Notes: generated by a model from the sequence alone, not told the origin. Positions 16,265 through 25,193 are shown, counted from the first letter of the stretch. The stretch: 64,000 nucleotides of DNA from Streptomyces venezuelae (GCF_008642315.1 NZ_CP029192.1:372001-436000); one strand, 5' to 3'. Translations and numbers: made by a program.

Positions 16265-17533
16265 TTGGACACCACACCGCCGAGCGACGCCCCCTTCTCC
16301 CAGCGGCCCGCGCCACCCGCGCACCGCATGGACCCCTCCGGCGGCTGTCCGCACGCGGACAACGCCCGGCTGCTCGCGCGGGGCGCGGTCGCTCCCGTGG
16401 TCCTGCCCGGTGAGGTGGCGGGCATGGCGGTGCTCGGGCACGACGCGCTCCGGGATTTCCTCGCCCACCCCGACGTCGCCAAGAACGCGGCGCACTTCAC
16501 CGCGTTGCGGTCCGGCGGGATACCGGACGGCTGGCCGCTCAGGACCTTCGCCACGGTGCACGGCATGACCACGGCGGACGGGGCCGACCACCGGCGCCTG
16601 CGGTCGCTGGTGAGCCGGGCGTTCACCCCGCGCCGCGTGGAGCAACTCGCGCCGCGCATAGCCGGATTGACGTCCCGGTTGCTCGACGACCTCGACCGGC
16701 GGGCCGCCGGGAGTGACGGAGTCGTGGACCTGCGCGCCCACTTCGCGCTGCCGCTGCCGATGGGCGTCATCTGCGAACTGCTCGGCGTGGAGGCCCAACA
16801 CCACGACCGCCTCCACCGCCTCTCCAACCAGATCGTCGCCACGGACATCGGCCCGCAACAGGCGCTGGCCGCGAACCGGGAGATGGTGGACGTGCTGGGC
16901 GACGTCGTGGCCGCCCGCATGGAGAACCCCGGCGACGACCTCACGTCCGCCCTGATCGCCGCCCGCGAGGAGGACGGCGACCGGCTGGGCCCGCACGAGC
17001 TGCTGGGCACCCTGATGCTCATGATCGTCGCGGGCCACGAGACGACGCTGAACCTGATCACGAACGCGGTACGCGCCCTGTGCACGCACCGCGACCAGCT
17101 CGACCTGGTCACGTCGGGCCGGGCGACCTGGGCGGACGTGGTCGAGGAGACGCTGCGCTGGGACAGCCCCGTCAGCTACTTCCCGTTCCGCTATCCGACC
17201 CGGGACCTGACGCTGGACGGCACGGTCATCCCCAAGGGCACCCCCGTGCTCGCCGGATACTCCGCCGCGGGCCGCGACCCCAAGGCCCACGGCCCCGACG
17301 CCGACAGATTCGTCCTCACCCGCACCGGTTCCGCCCGCCATCTCTCCCTCGGCCACGGCGCGCACTACTGCCTGGGCGCCCCGCTGGCCCGCCTGGAGGC
17401 CACCGTCGCCCTCGAACAGCTCTTCGCCCGCTTCCCGCGATTGGACCTCGCCGAACCGGACGGCGAACTGCCGCGCCACGCCTCTTTCGTGGGCAACAGC
17501 GTGCGGAGGCTGCCCGTACGGCCGCACGGCTGA
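16265..17533 (+). CDS. Cytochrome P450 monooxygenase
   Basis: A soluble bacterial class I P450 of 422 residues. The I-helix motif is AGHETT near residue 258, the ExxR motif is EETLR near 292, and the heme-binding loop is LGHGAHYCLGAPLAR near 360 with the axial Cys. The loop usually begins with Phe (FGxGxHxCxG); here Leu replaces it. A TTG at 16265 is chosen because GGAGAG ends 5 nt upstream and the N-terminus then matches family length. No ferredoxin or reductase gene is adjacent, so redox partners come from elsewhere. The nearby SGNH hydrolase may act in the same pathway. Confidence 0.88.
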   Translation: MDTTPPSDAPFSQRPAPPAHRMDPSGGCPHADNARLLARGAVAPVVLPGEVAGMAVLGHDALRDFLAHPDVAKNAAHFTALRSGGIPDGWPLRTFATVHGMTTADGADHRRLRSLVSRAFTPRRVEQLAPRIAGLTSRLLDDLDRRAAGSDGVVDLRAHFALPLPMGVICELLGVEAQHHDRLHRLSNQIVATDIGPQQALAANREMVDVLGDVVAARMENPGDDLTSALIAAREEDGDRLGPHELLGTLMLMIVAGHETTLNLITNAVRALCTHRDQLDLVTSGRATWADVVEETLRWDSPVSYFPFRYPTRDLTLDGTVIPKGTPVLAGYSAAGRDPKAHGPDADRFVLTRTGSARHLSLGHGAHYCLGAPLARLEATVALEQLFARFPRLDLAEPDGELPRHASFVGNSVRRLPVRPHG

Positions 17534-17637
17534 GGAGACATGGACGCGCTCAGCCGGACGGCGTCGGGCGTGACGGAGACGAGCCGCGCTCCGGCAGGCC
17601 GTTGCGATCCAGGCTGCCTGTGACGAGACATGCGCGA

Positions 17638-18021
17638 TCAGGCTTGTCGACGCCGTCGCGCGACGGCGGCAGCGATCGGCATCGCAACGGTGGTGCCCGC
17701 GGCAGTCCAGAACACGAACCTGGCGTCCGGTCCGTTGACGGTCCGCAACTCCCCGTCAGCGTGGCGACAGAACGAGTCGGGCGGGAAGTATCGCGAGACC
17801 GGGGCGGCGCTGATGCCATGGCAGGGCGACGTATCGGGCATCAGGCCCGGCTGCGCACGCTGCCAGAGGAACCAGCCGGCGAACACTGTCAGCCACCCGG
17901 CGAGCACGAACACAGCGAGCATCCAGTGGGCGACCTTCGCCCGCCGCCCCAGCAGCCATACGCAAGAGGTTGGCAGCACAAAAACGAGAAGCACGGCGGA
18001 CAGCAGGATCAGAGCCTTCAT
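17638..18021 (-). CDS. Small integral membrane protein
   Basis: A 127-residue protein with three predicted membrane segments: residues about 4-24 (ILLSAVLLVFVLPTSCVWLL), 33-53 (MLAVFVLAGWLTVFAGWFLW) and 102-120 (FVFWTAAGTTVAMPIAAAVA). A hydrophilic loop of about 45 residues with two cysteines (SPCHG, SFCRH) lies between the second and third. It ends in a basic RRRRQA tail. I do not recognise the family. It is convergent with the P450 gene and has no obvious partner. Confidence 0.55.
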   Translation of the reverse strand: MKALILLSAVLLVFVLPTSCVWLLGRRAKVAHWMLAVFVLAGWLTVFAGWFLWQRAQPGLMPDTSPCHGISAAPVSRYFPPDSFCRHADGELRTVNGPDARFVFWTAAGTTVAMPIAAAVARRRRQA

Positions 18022-18077
18022 GACGCCATGACCCTACCGATCAACGATCCAGGCGTCTTCGCCCTCGGCAAGGGACA

Positions 18078-18395
18078 GTGGCCGGGTCGTCCGGCCGAAC
18101 CTTGTCAGGATTCCAGAGCACGGCTGGGGACGTGTTGCGCGAGCAGGGTGTCGAGCTGACGCGGGTCAAGGAGGAAACCGTACGCATCCTGGAGGCCGCC
18201 GGAATCGTCGCCGCCGGCGCACAACCCGCGAAGGACGCCCTGCCGCCCCTCGGTATCAACGTCGAGAAGATCCAGCGTCGGGCCGACACCAACATCGGCC
18301 CCGGAGCCTTCCAGTACCCAAGGCCCGCCTACACACCGGACACCAAGAAGGCGCTCGAACACACCCTGAGCGAAGCCCGCGCGCCGGACCGGTAG
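18078..18395 (+). pseudogene. Fragment of a Clp N-terminal (R) domain protein
   Basis: The 105-codon frame matches the second half of one Clp repeat and the start of the next: DVLREQGVELTRV near residue 18, then LPPLGINVEKIQRRAD, GPGAFQYPRPAYTPDTKKA and LEHTLSEA. In intact Clp N-domain proteins this is preceded by about 55 residues and followed by a GHxxIGTEHLLLGLL segment. Here both are missing and the frame stops right after LSEARAPDR. It is best read as a truncated relic, though a short expressed protein from the GTG at 18078 cannot be excluded. Confidence 0.6.
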
Positions 18396-18534
18396 GCCGG
18401 GAGATGCGGGCGCCGCCCGGCGCCTGCCCGTCGACGATCACACCGACGCGGGCGCCAAGAATTCCCACGATCTCCGCGTCACGCAGTGGGGGGCTCGCCC
18501 TCCGTGGAGAACTTGCGCCCGCTCTCGGCAGGCA

Positions 18535-19200
18535 TCAGACGAGGCGTGACTTCGCCAGTGCCAGGGCGTCCACTGTCTCCCGGACCACTCGCTCCGCGTC
18601 CTGGGGTCGGTTGACGACGTCGGTCTCGTTCATGTCGATCACGAGGACATCGCTGGCGGAGTAGTGCTGGTGAACCCAGTCGTCGTAGCCCGACCACAGG
18701 GTCCGGTAGTACTCCACGAGGCTCTGGTCCTGTTCGAAGTCGCGCCCCCGCAGCCCGATGCGGTGCAGCACCGTCGGGAAGTCCGCCCGGAGGTACACCA
18801 TGAGATCAGGTGCCTTGCGGTAGGGCAGGCCGTCGATCTCGCGCATCATCTCCGAGAGCAGCCCCTCGTAGATCTGCATCTCCAGGGAGCTGATCCTGCC
18901 GAGGTCGTGGTTGACCTTGGCGAAGTACCAGTCCTCGTAGATGGAGCGGTCGAGGACGTTGTCGTCCTGCTTGTACGCCTCTTTGATCGCGGCGAAGCGC
19001 GTCTGCAGGAAGTAGAGCTGGAGCAGGAAGGGGTAGCGCCTCGCCTCTATCTCCTCGGGGCCGGCCGTGTAGAAGAGGGGGAGGATCGGATTGTCCTCCA
19101 CGCTCTCGTAGAAGACCTCGCTCCCCAGCTCCTTGGCGATCAGCTCGGCCACACTCGTCTTACCGATCCCGATCATGCCGCCGACGCAGATCACTGCCAT
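18535..19200 (-). CDS. Deoxynucleoside kinase (dAK/dCK/dGK type)
   Basis: A 221-residue salvage kinase that phosphorylates deoxynucleosides with ATP. The P-loop is GMIGIGKTS near residue 8, the substrate-binding region has LQLYFLQTRF near 61, the DRS motif is LDRSIYEDWYFA near 83, and the lid region has RIGLRGRDFE near 147. Length and motifs match bacterial dNKs. The ATG follows AAGGAGAAGCGAGGT. It lies 120 bp downstream of nrdG on the same strand, so de novo dNTP synthesis and salvage are grouped. A candidate promoter in the gap suggests it can also be transcribed alone. Confidence 0.9.
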   Translation of the reverse strand: MAVICVGGMIGIGKTSVAELIAKELGSEVFYESVEDNPILPLFYTAGPEEIEARRYPFLLQLYFLQTRFAAIKEAYKQDDNVLDRSIYEDWYFAKVNHDLGRISSLEMQIYEGLLSEMMREIDGLPYRKAPDLMVYLRADFPTVLHRIGLRGRDFEQDQSLVEYYRTLWSGYDDWVHQHYSASDVLVIDMNETDVVNRPQDAERVVRETVDALALAKSRLV

Positions 19201-19276
19201 ACCTCGCTTCTCCTTGGGGGACAGTCACCGAGGCGTGTATCCCACAGCCCTCTCTCGGCGGGCGACCGAAGCGGAA

Positions 19277-19304
19277 ATCATATCGGCACATCCTCGTCGT
19301 CGAA
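19277..19304 (-). promoter_or_regulatory. Candidate promoter of the deoxynucleoside kinase gene
   Basis: On the minus strand TTCGAC (19304-19299) and TATGAT (19282-19277) are separated by 16 bp. This is close to the vegetative consensus used by HrdB-type sigma factors. It lies in the 120-bp gap between nrdG and the kinase gene and would give a leader of about 70 nt. Confidence 0.4.
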
Positions 19305-19319
19305 TCCACGTCCCCCGGA

Positions 19320-19910
19320 TCAGACAGGACGGGCTGTCTGCCACACGTGGTCGTGCAGGCCGTGCTCCCCCAGCCAAGCGGTGAGAGAGGTGATGTCGTC
19401 GCCGTCCAGGGCGGCCGGGCCGACGGTGGTGCGCAGCTGGTGGGGTACTCCGGAGTCGCGCAGCATCCGCAGACTCCGCTCGGCGGGCGGGAAGCTGTTG
19501 TTCGTCGCCGTGACTCGGTCGTAGGCGTCGGGGCCGGCCTTGATGTCGAAGCCGACCCAGTCGAGGAGCCCTTCGGACAGCAGGGTCTCGAACCGGCGTG
19601 GGAAGGCGCCTGCGGTGTGCAGACCGACCGCGTGGCCGCGCTCCCGTGCGGCGCGTGCGGCGTCGGCCAGCCGGGGCTGGAGGAGGGGCTCGCCTCCGGA
19701 GAAGACGATGCCGTCGAGCAGCCCTCGTCGGCGGTCGAGGTGCGCCGCCACGTCCTCCCACGCGATGTGCACAGCGGCCCGAGGGTCGAGGAGTGCGGGA
19801 TTGTGGCAGTAGCCGCAACGCCACGGGCAGCCCTGGCAGAAGACGGTGGTGACGAGGCGGCCCGGCCAGTCACAGGTGGACAGCCGGGACCAGCCGCCTA
19901 TCGCGATCAC
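19320..19910 (-). CDS. nrdG: Anaerobic ribonucleotide reductase activating protein (radical SAM)
   Basis: A 196-residue radical SAM enzyme. It uses S-adenosylmethionine and a 4Fe-4S cluster to install the glycyl radical on NrdD. The cluster motif is CPWRCGYCHNP near residue 30 (CxxxCxxC), and GGEPLLQ near 72 is the SAM-binding GGE motif. The GTG start at 19910 overlaps the nrdD stop by 4 bp (GTGA), so translation is coupled to nrdD. Length and order match NrdDG pairs of the type without an ATP cone. Both genes lie under the cobalamin riboswitch upstream of nrdD. Confidence 0.92.
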   Translation of the reverse strand: MIAIGGWSRLSTCDWPGRLVTTVFCQGCPWRCGYCHNPALLDPRAAVHIAWEDVAAHLDRRRGLLDGIVFSGGEPLLQPRLADAARAARERGHAVGLHTAGAFPRRFETLLSEGLLDWVGFDIKAGPDAYDRVTATNNSFPPAERSLRMLRDSGVPHQLRTTVGPAALDGDDITSLTAWLGEHGLHDHVWQTARPV

Positions 19911-21694
19911 GCCCGCGCCGCCGCCGTTTCGGTGAAGTGCTCGCGTTCGGTGTGCTCGCCCTTCTTGCCGATGTTGAAGGAGGAGACCGGACGGTGGTAG
20001 CCCATGACCCGGGTCCACACCTCGCACGTAGCGGAACAGGTCGGGCAGGTGGTGTGTTCGCCGGGCAGATAGCCGTGTCCGGGGCAGATGGAGAACGTCG
20101 GCGTCACCGTCAGGTAGGGCAGGGAGAAGCGCTCCAGGGAACGGCGCACGAGGGCGCGGCACGCCTCGGCGGTGGAGATCCGCTCCGCCATGTAGAGGTG
20201 CACGACGGTGCCGCCGGTGTACTTCGTCTGGAGTTCGTCCTGCCGCTCCAGTGCCTCGTACGGATCATCGGTCCAGCCGACCGGCAGCTGCGAGGAGTTG
20301 GTGTAGTACGGGTTGGAGTCCGTACCCGCCTGGAGGATCGCGGGGAAGCGCCGGCGGTCCTCCTTCGCGAAGCGGTACGTGGTTCCCTCGGCGGGGGTCG
20401 CCTCCAGGTTGTACAGGTGTCCCGTCTCCTCCTGGAACTCGATCATCCGCGCCCGCACGTGATCCAGCAGCCGGACCGCCATGGCGTGACCTTCCGCCGC
20501 GGTGATGTCGGCGCGATCGTGGGTGAAGTTGCGGATCATCTCGTTGATGCCGTTCACACCGATCGTGGAGAAGTGATTGCGCAGGGTCCCCAAGTACCGA
20601 TTGCTGTACGGGAGCAGTCCGCTGTCGATCAGTTCCTGGACGGTGACCCGCTTGATCTCCAGGCTGTCCTTCGCCAGGTTCAGGAGGCGGTCGAGCGCGG
20701 CGAACAACCCTGCCTCGTCGCCGGCGTGCACATGCCCGAGCCGCGCGCAGTTGATCGTGACGACGCCCAGAGATCCGGTCTGTTCGGCACTGCCGAAGAG
20801 ACCGTTGCCCCGGGTGAGCAGCTGGGTCAGGTCCAGCTGGAGTCGGCAGCACATGGAACGGATCTGGCCGGGTTCGCGTTCGGAGTTGAGGAAGTTCTGG
20901 AAGTAGGGCAAGCCGTACTTCGCGGTCATCGCGAACAGCCTCGTCGCGTTCTCGCTCTCCCAGGGAAAGTCCTGGGTGATGTTGTACGTCGGGATCGGGA
21001 AGGTGAAGACACGTCCCGAGGCGTCACCGGACGTCATCACCTCGATGTAGGCCCGGTTGATCAGATCCATCTCGGCCTGCAGTTCGCCGTAGGTGAAGCC
21101 CATCTCGTCGCCGCCGATGACCGGCACCTGGGCGCGCAGGTCCTGCGGACACGTCCAGTCGAAGGTGAGATTGGTGAACGGTGTCTGGGTGCCCCACCGG
21201 GAGGGGACGTTGAGGTTGTGCACCATCTCCTGCACGCACTGGTGGACCTCGTCGTACGTCATCGCGTCCTTGCGGACGAACGGCGCCATGTAGGTGTCGA
21301 ACGAGCTGAACGCCTGCGCGCCCGCCCACTCGTTCTGGAGCGTCCCGAGGAAGTTGACGATCTGGCCGACGGCCGAGGAGAAGTGCTTCGGCGGGGCCGA
21401 GTCGATCTGCCCGGGCACCCCGTTGAACCCCTCGGTCAGCAGGGTGCGCAGGGACCAGCCCGCGCAGTACCCGGCGAGCATGTCGAGGTCATGGAGGTGG
21501 AAATCGCCCTCGCGGTGCGCGCGGCCCACGCCCTTCGGGTACACGTGGTCGAGCCAGTAGTTGGCCACGACCTTTCCGGCCACGTTGAGGATCAGTCCGC
21601 CGAGCGAATAGCCCTGGTTCGCGTTGGCGTTGACCCGCCAGTCACGGCGGTCCAGGTACTCGGTCACCGAATCGACGGCATTGATCTGCGTCAC
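19907..21694 (-). CDS. nrdD: Class III (anaerobic) ribonucleoside-triphosphate reductase
   Basis: A 595-residue glycyl-radical enzyme reducing NTPs to dNTPs without oxygen and without B12. Landmarks are YSLGGLILNVAGKVVANYWL near residue 29, RSMCCRLQLD near 290 with candidate active-site Cys, a zinc site of four Cys (ICPGHGYL, then CPTCSATC) near 545-565, and the glycyl-radical region RVMGYHRPVSSFN near 572. The N-terminal ATP-cone of many NrdD proteins is absent. The GTG at 21694 follows GGGAGGG; an ATG at 21715 is possible. Streptomycetes normally rely on class Ia and class II enzymes, so this is an accessory enzyme for oxygen-poor conditions. Confidence 0.93.
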   Translation of the reverse strand: MTQINAVDSVTEYLDRRDWRVNANANQGYSLGGLILNVAGKVVANYWLDHVYPKGVGRAHREGDFHLHDLDMLAGYCAGWSLRTLLTEGFNGVPGQIDSAPPKHFSSAVGQIVNFLGTLQNEWAGAQAFSSFDTYMAPFVRKDAMTYDEVHQCVQEMVHNLNVPSRWGTQTPFTNLTFDWTCPQDLRAQVPVIGGDEMGFTYGELQAEMDLINRAYIEVMTSGDASGRVFTFPIPTYNITQDFPWESENATRLFAMTAKYGLPYFQNFLNSEREPGQIRSMCCRLQLDLTQLLTRGNGLFGSAEQTGSLGVVTINCARLGHVHAGDEAGLFAALDRLLNLAKDSLEIKRVTVQELIDSGLLPYSNRYLGTLRNHFSTIGVNGINEMIRNFTHDRADITAAEGHAMAVRLLDHVRARMIEFQEETGHLYNLEATPAEGTTYRFAKEDRRRFPAILQAGTDSNPYYTNSSQLPVGWTDDPYEALERQDELQTKYTGGTVVHLYMAERISTAEACRALVRRSLERFSLPYLTVTPTFSICPGHGYLPGEHTTCPTCSATCEVWTRVMGYHRPVSSFNIGKKGEHTEREHFTETAAARA

Positions 21695-21743
21695 GACAGC
21701 CCTCCCACGAGGCATACGGAGTGGACCCGGACCCACGGAGCGT

Positions 21744-21880
21744 GGCCGGTGCCGGCAGGTATCGGACTCGCTCCCCTTTCGAGGGGGCACACCGTTGCGG
21801 GGCAGTTCCGGATTCGCACCGGATTCCCTGTTGCCTCGAGGGCGCGCACATCCCGTGCGCACCGCCGAACCGACACTCGG
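21744..21880 (-). promoter_or_regulatory. Cobalamin (B12) riboswitch upstream of nrdD
   Basis: Read on the minus strand, the leader contains the diagnostic core in order. CAACAGGGAATCCGGTG (21833-21817) and ACTGCCCCGCAACGGT (21806-21791) form the B12 box and its partner. A hairpin CCCCTCGAAAGGGG-like element follows, and GAGTCCGATACCTGCC (21769-21754) is the 3' conserved block. This is the arrangement of adenosylcobalamin aptamers. The nrdD start is about 50 nt downstream with no strong T-run terminator between, so control is probably at the ribosome site. B12 would repress nrdDG, as known for the nrdAB riboswitch of S. coelicolor. Confidence 0.92.
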
Positions 21881-21927
21881 ACACTACATCTGGGACGACC
21901 ACGACACGCCCGAGCAAGATGTAGTGG
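21881..21927 (-). promoter_or_regulatory. Pair of NrdR-box-like elements
   Basis: CACTACATCT (21882-21891) and AGATGTAGTG (21917-21926) are perfect inverted copies. Each is the well-conserved half of a 16-bp NrdR box (consensus like ACACTATATATAGTGT): 21881-21896 and 21912-21927. The box centres are 31 bp apart, three helical turns, the spacing described for tandem NrdR boxes on nrd promoters. They lie immediately upstream of the B12 riboswitch, so NrdR with ATP/dATP would repress transcription of nrdDG in addition to riboswitch control. Confidence 0.75.
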
Positions 21928-21971
21928 TGACGCAAGTCCATCGGAAGGGGACCTTGGACCTGGCCGCCTCA

Positions 21972-23390
21972 TCACGAGTGGGCATGCCCCTGAGGGCCGG
22001 GCGCCACGGGGTAGGGCACGAAGGTGGTGGCGTTCTGGTCGATGTGCAGCGGGCGGCCCAGGGGCGGCGCCGCGCGCTGCGGGCACTCCAGGCGCTCGCA
22101 GACGCGGCAGCCCATGCCGATCGGGGTGGCGGCCGCGCTGCGGCCGAGGTCGAGGCCGTCGGAGTAGACGAGCCGGTGCGCGTGGCGCAGCTCGCAGCCG
22201 AGGCCGATCGTGAAGGTCTTCCCCGGCACTCCCCAGCCGCCGCGGTGGCGGGTGACGGCGCGGGCGGTCCACAAGTACCGCTGTCCGTCCGGCATTTCGG
22301 CGAGCTGGACGTGGATGCGGCCGGGGGCGGCGAAGGCCTCGTAGACGTTCCACAGCGGGCAGGTGCCGCCCGCGCGGGAGAAGTGGAAGCCGGTGGCGGA
22401 CTGCCGTTTGGAGACGTTGCCGGCGCGGTCGACGCGGACGAAGGAGAACGGGACGCCGCGCAGCCGGGGCCGTTGGAGGGTGCTCAGGCGGTGGCAGACG
22501 GTTTCGTAGCCGAGGCCGTAGTGGTCGGTGAGGCGTTCGATGTCGTAACGCACCGCTTCGGCTGCGGTGTGGAAGTCGCGGTACGGCAGGATCAGCGCGG
22601 CGGCGAAGTAGTTGGCGATGCCGATCCGGGCCAGGGAGTGGGCCGGTGAGGCGGGGGCGAAGTCCTCGGCGGCCTCGCGGTCCAGCTCGTCCCCGTGCTC
22701 CAGGAGCGCGAGCTGGGTGGCCATGCGGAAGGCGCGCTGGCCGGGGCGCAGTCGCGTCGACAGGTGCAGGGTGCGCGTCGCCGTGTCGTAGTGGTGCAGT
22801 CGGTCGCCGGACTCCGTGCTCAGGTGCACCGTGTGCCGTTCGGTGAGACGGGTCGTCAGCGCGCTCAGGACCTCGCCGGGACGGATACCGATGGCGGTCG
22901 CGAGTTCCTCCGCCGCGGTGTCGATTTCGTGCAGGTAGTTCTGGCGCCGGTAGAAGTAGTCGCGGATCTCCTCGTGCGGGGAGCGCGGGGCGTCGAGTCC
23001 GGCGTCGCGGTCCCCGTCCGCCCCGACGAGTTCGGCGAGACGCTGGTTGCGGCGGCCGAGGTCCACCAGGACCCGCGCGACGGCGGGCATACGGGAGGCG
23101 AGTTCACTCAGGTCCGTCGGTGAGACGCGCGCCGCGTCGATCTCCGACGCCAGCGCCTCGTGCAGGTCCGCCATCAGGCGGCTGGTGTCCCGCTCGGAGA
23201 AGAAGTGCGCGTCGAGGCCGAACACCTCGGTCAGGCGCAGCAGCACCTGGACCGTGAGGGGGCGCGAGTCGTGTTCCAGCTGGTTCAGGTAGCTGGGTGA
23301 GATGCCGAGCGTGCGGGCCAGCTCGGCCTGGCTCATGCCGCGCTCCTCGCGCAGCCTGCGCAGCCGGGCGCCCGCGTACGTCTTGCCCAT
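21972..23390 (-). CDS. RamB/ScfR-type XRE regulator of acetate metabolism
   Basis: A 472-residue regulator with an N-terminal XRE HTH ([20 protein letters not shown] near residue 9, then [16 protein letters not shown]). A middle IrrE/ImmA-like region follows ([20 protein letters not shown] near 270), then a C-terminal DUF2083 domain with cysteines [15 protein letters not shown] near 430. This is the architecture of RamB of Corynebacterium and of mycobacterial RamB/PrpR, which sense short-chain acyl-CoA and control aceA/aceB and prp genes. It is divergent from aceA, which agrees. The ATG at 23390 follows GGAG. A paralogue lies at 32572. Confidence 0.88.
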   Translation of the reverse strand: MGKTYAGARLRRLREERGMSQAELARTLGISPSYLNQLEHDSRPLTVQVLLRLTEVFGLDAHFFSERDTSRLMADLHEALASEIDAARVSPTDLSELASRMPAVARVLVDLGRRNQRLAELVGADGDRDAGLDAPRSPHEEIRDYFYRRQNYLHEIDTAAEELATAIGIRPGEVLSALTTRLTERHTVHLSTESGDRLHHYDTATRTLHLSTRLRPGQRAFRMATQLALLEHGDELDREAAEDFAPASPAHSLARIGIANYFAAALILPYRDFHTAAEAVRYDIERLTDHYGLGYETVCHRLSTLQRPRLRGVPFSFVRVDRAGNVSKRQSATGFHFSRAGGTCPLWNVYEAFAAPGRIHVQLAEMPDGQRYLWTARAVTRHRGGWGVPGKTFTIGLGCELRHAHRLVYSDGLDLGRSAAATPIGMGCRVCERLECPQRAAPPLGRPLHIDQNATTFVPYPVAPGPQGHAHS

Positions 23391-23453
23391 GGATCCGCTT
23401 CTCCTGCCGTTCCGGGGCGGCTCAGCGTACGCCGTCGCGCACCGCACACCGCC

Positions 23454-23553
23454 TTCGCAATGTTGGCAATCCGGGCCTGGAAGATTCACAGAAGTTGGCA
23501 CCGATCCACGCTTGTTGGCACTCAGTGCCAGTGCCAGAGTTCTGGTGCGGCCC
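23454..23553. promoter_or_regulatory. Cluster of TTNGCA repeats, candidate RamB-type operators before aceA
   Basis: TTCGCA (23454) and TTGGCA (23463) are spaced 9 bp start to start. Further TTGGCA copies lie at 23495 and 23515, and the last is followed by inverted TGCCA copies in CACTCAGTGCCAGTGCCAG. Another TTCGCA lies at 23745 just before the aceA ribosome site. RamB of Corynebacterium binds TTTGCA-type motifs, and the same 9-bp spacing occurs before the second regulator (32491-32505). The region is the 390-bp divergent interval and holds no gene. Confidence 0.5.
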
Positions 23554-23779
23554 ACCGGATCCCGGCGGGTGCGGCTCGGAACCGGGGCACGATTTATGCC
23601 CTGACGTCGGAGATCCCGGCATCGAGCGCATCCGCGTCGGCAGGATTGCTCAGCTCGCCCCACCTCGGGAGGGGTGGGCCGCACACCAGCAGTGCGGCAC
23701 ACAGTGCCAGCCATCGATTCATGTACTGCGCGGTGCTGACCGAATTCGCAGACGAACGACCGAGGAGACGGTGTCCTTC

Positions 23780-25063
23780 ATGGCAACCGACACGTTGACG
23801 CAGGCAGCCGACGAACTCGCCCGCCGCTGGTCCACGGACCCGCGCTGGAAGGGCATCGAGCGTACCTACAGTGCCGCGGACGTCGTACGCCTCTCCGGGA
23901 GCGTCCGCGAGGAGCAGACCCTCGCCCGGCGCGGCGCCGAGCGGCTGTGGCGGCAGCTGCACGAGAACGACTACATCCACTCCCTCGGCGCGCTGACGGG
24001 CGGCCAGGCCGTGCAGCAGGTCAAGGCCGGGCTGCAGGCCATCTACCTGTCCGGCTGGCAGGTCGCCGCGGACGCCAACCTGGCCGGGCACACCTACCCC
24101 GACCAGAGCCTGTACCCGGCCAACTCCGTTCCCCAGGTGGTGCGCCGGATCAACAACGCGCTGCTGCGCGCCGACCAGATCGCCACCAGTGAGGGCGACC
24201 ACTCCGTGGACTGGCTCGCGCCCATCGTGGCCGACGCGGAGGCCGGGTTCGGCGGTCCGCTGAACGCCTTCGAGCTGACCAAGGCGATGATCGCGGCGGG
24301 CGCCGCCGGCATCCACTACGAGGACCAGCTCGCCTCGGAGAAGAAGTGCGGCCACCTCGGCGGCAAGGTGCTCGTCCCCACCTCCCAGCACATCCGCACC
24401 CTCAACTCGGCCCGTCTCGCGGCGGACATCGCCGACGTGCCCACGCTGCTCGTCGCCCGTACCGACGCGCTCGCCGCCAACCTGCTGACCAGCGACGTCG
24501 ACGAGCGGGACGCGGAGTTCGTGACGGGTGAGCGTACGGCGGAGGGCTTCTACCGGGTGCGCAACGGCATGGCCCCCGTCATCGCGCGCGGCCTGGCCTA
24601 CGCCCCCTACGCCGACCTGATCTGGGTCGAGACGGGCACGCCCGACCTGGCACAGGCGCGCGCGTTCGCCGAGGCGATCCACGCGGAGCACCCGGACCAG
24701 ATGCTGGCCTACAACTGCTCGCCGTCCTTCAACTGGAAGGCCGCCCTCGACGACGACCAGATCGCCAAGTTCCAGCGGGAGCTGGGCGCGATGGGCTACC
24801 GCTTCCAGTTCATCACCCTGGCCGGCTTCCACTCCCTCAACCACGGCATGTTCGACCTGGCCCGCGGCTACGCCGAGCACGGCATGACCGCCTACGTCGA
24901 CCTCCAGGAGCGGGAGTTCGCGGCGCAGGAGCACGGCTTCACCGCCGTCAGGCACCAGCGCGAGGTCGGCACCGGCTACTTCGACCTCGTCTCCACCGCC
25001 GTCAACCCGAACTCCTCCACGACGGCGCTGTCCGGCTCCACAGAGGAGGAGCAGTTCCACTAG
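23780..25063 (+). CDS. aceA: Isocitrate lyase
   Basis: A 427-residue enzyme that splits isocitrate into glyoxylate and succinate, the first step of the glyoxylate bypass needed for growth on acetate or fatty acids. The signature KKCGHLGGK near residue 190 holds the catalytic Cys. Metal-binding acidic residues lie in [13 protein letters not shown] near 150, and the C-terminal NCSPSFNW motif is near 313. The ATG at 23780 is used although GAGGAG lies 12 nt upstream; a GTG at 23771 is closer and adds three residues. It is followed by malate synthase and 3-hydroxybutyryl-CoA dehydrogenase in one direction, and RamB-like control is expected. Confidence 0.97.
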   Translation: MATDTLTQAADELARRWSTDPRWKGIERTYSAADVVRLSGSVREEQTLARRGAERLWRQLHENDYIHSLGALTGGQAVQQVKAGLQAIYLSGWQVAADANLAGHTYPDQSLYPANSVPQVVRRINNALLRADQIATSEGDHSVDWLAPIVADAEAGFGGPLNAFELTKAMIAAGAAGIHYEDQLASEKKCGHLGGKVLVPTSQHIRTLNSARLAADIADVPTLLVARTDALAANLLTSDVDERDAEFVTGERTAEGFYRVRNGMAPVIARGLAYAPYADLIWVETGTPDLAQARAFAEAIHAEHPDQMLAYNCSPSFNWKAALDDDQIAKFQRELGAMGYRFQFITLAGFHSLNHGMFDLARGYAEHGMTAYVDLQEREFAAQEHGFTAVRHQREVGTGYFDLVSTAVNPNSSTTALSGSTEEEQFH

Positions 25064-25193
25064 CAGTTGCACGACACAGCAACGGCAGCAGGTGGTGTTC
25101 GACGGCGGGGGCAAGACGGAGTCCCAGCTCCCGCCCGTCGATCCACCCCTGCCCTCCCTCGCTCCTTCGCCTCCTCCCCCCTCAGGAGATCCG

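Noticed and set aside
25064..25130. GTTGC/GCAAC pair after aceA as a terminator
   Set aside because: The stem is only 5 bp with an 8-nt loop and no T run, and aceB follows in the same direction, so cotranscription is more likely.
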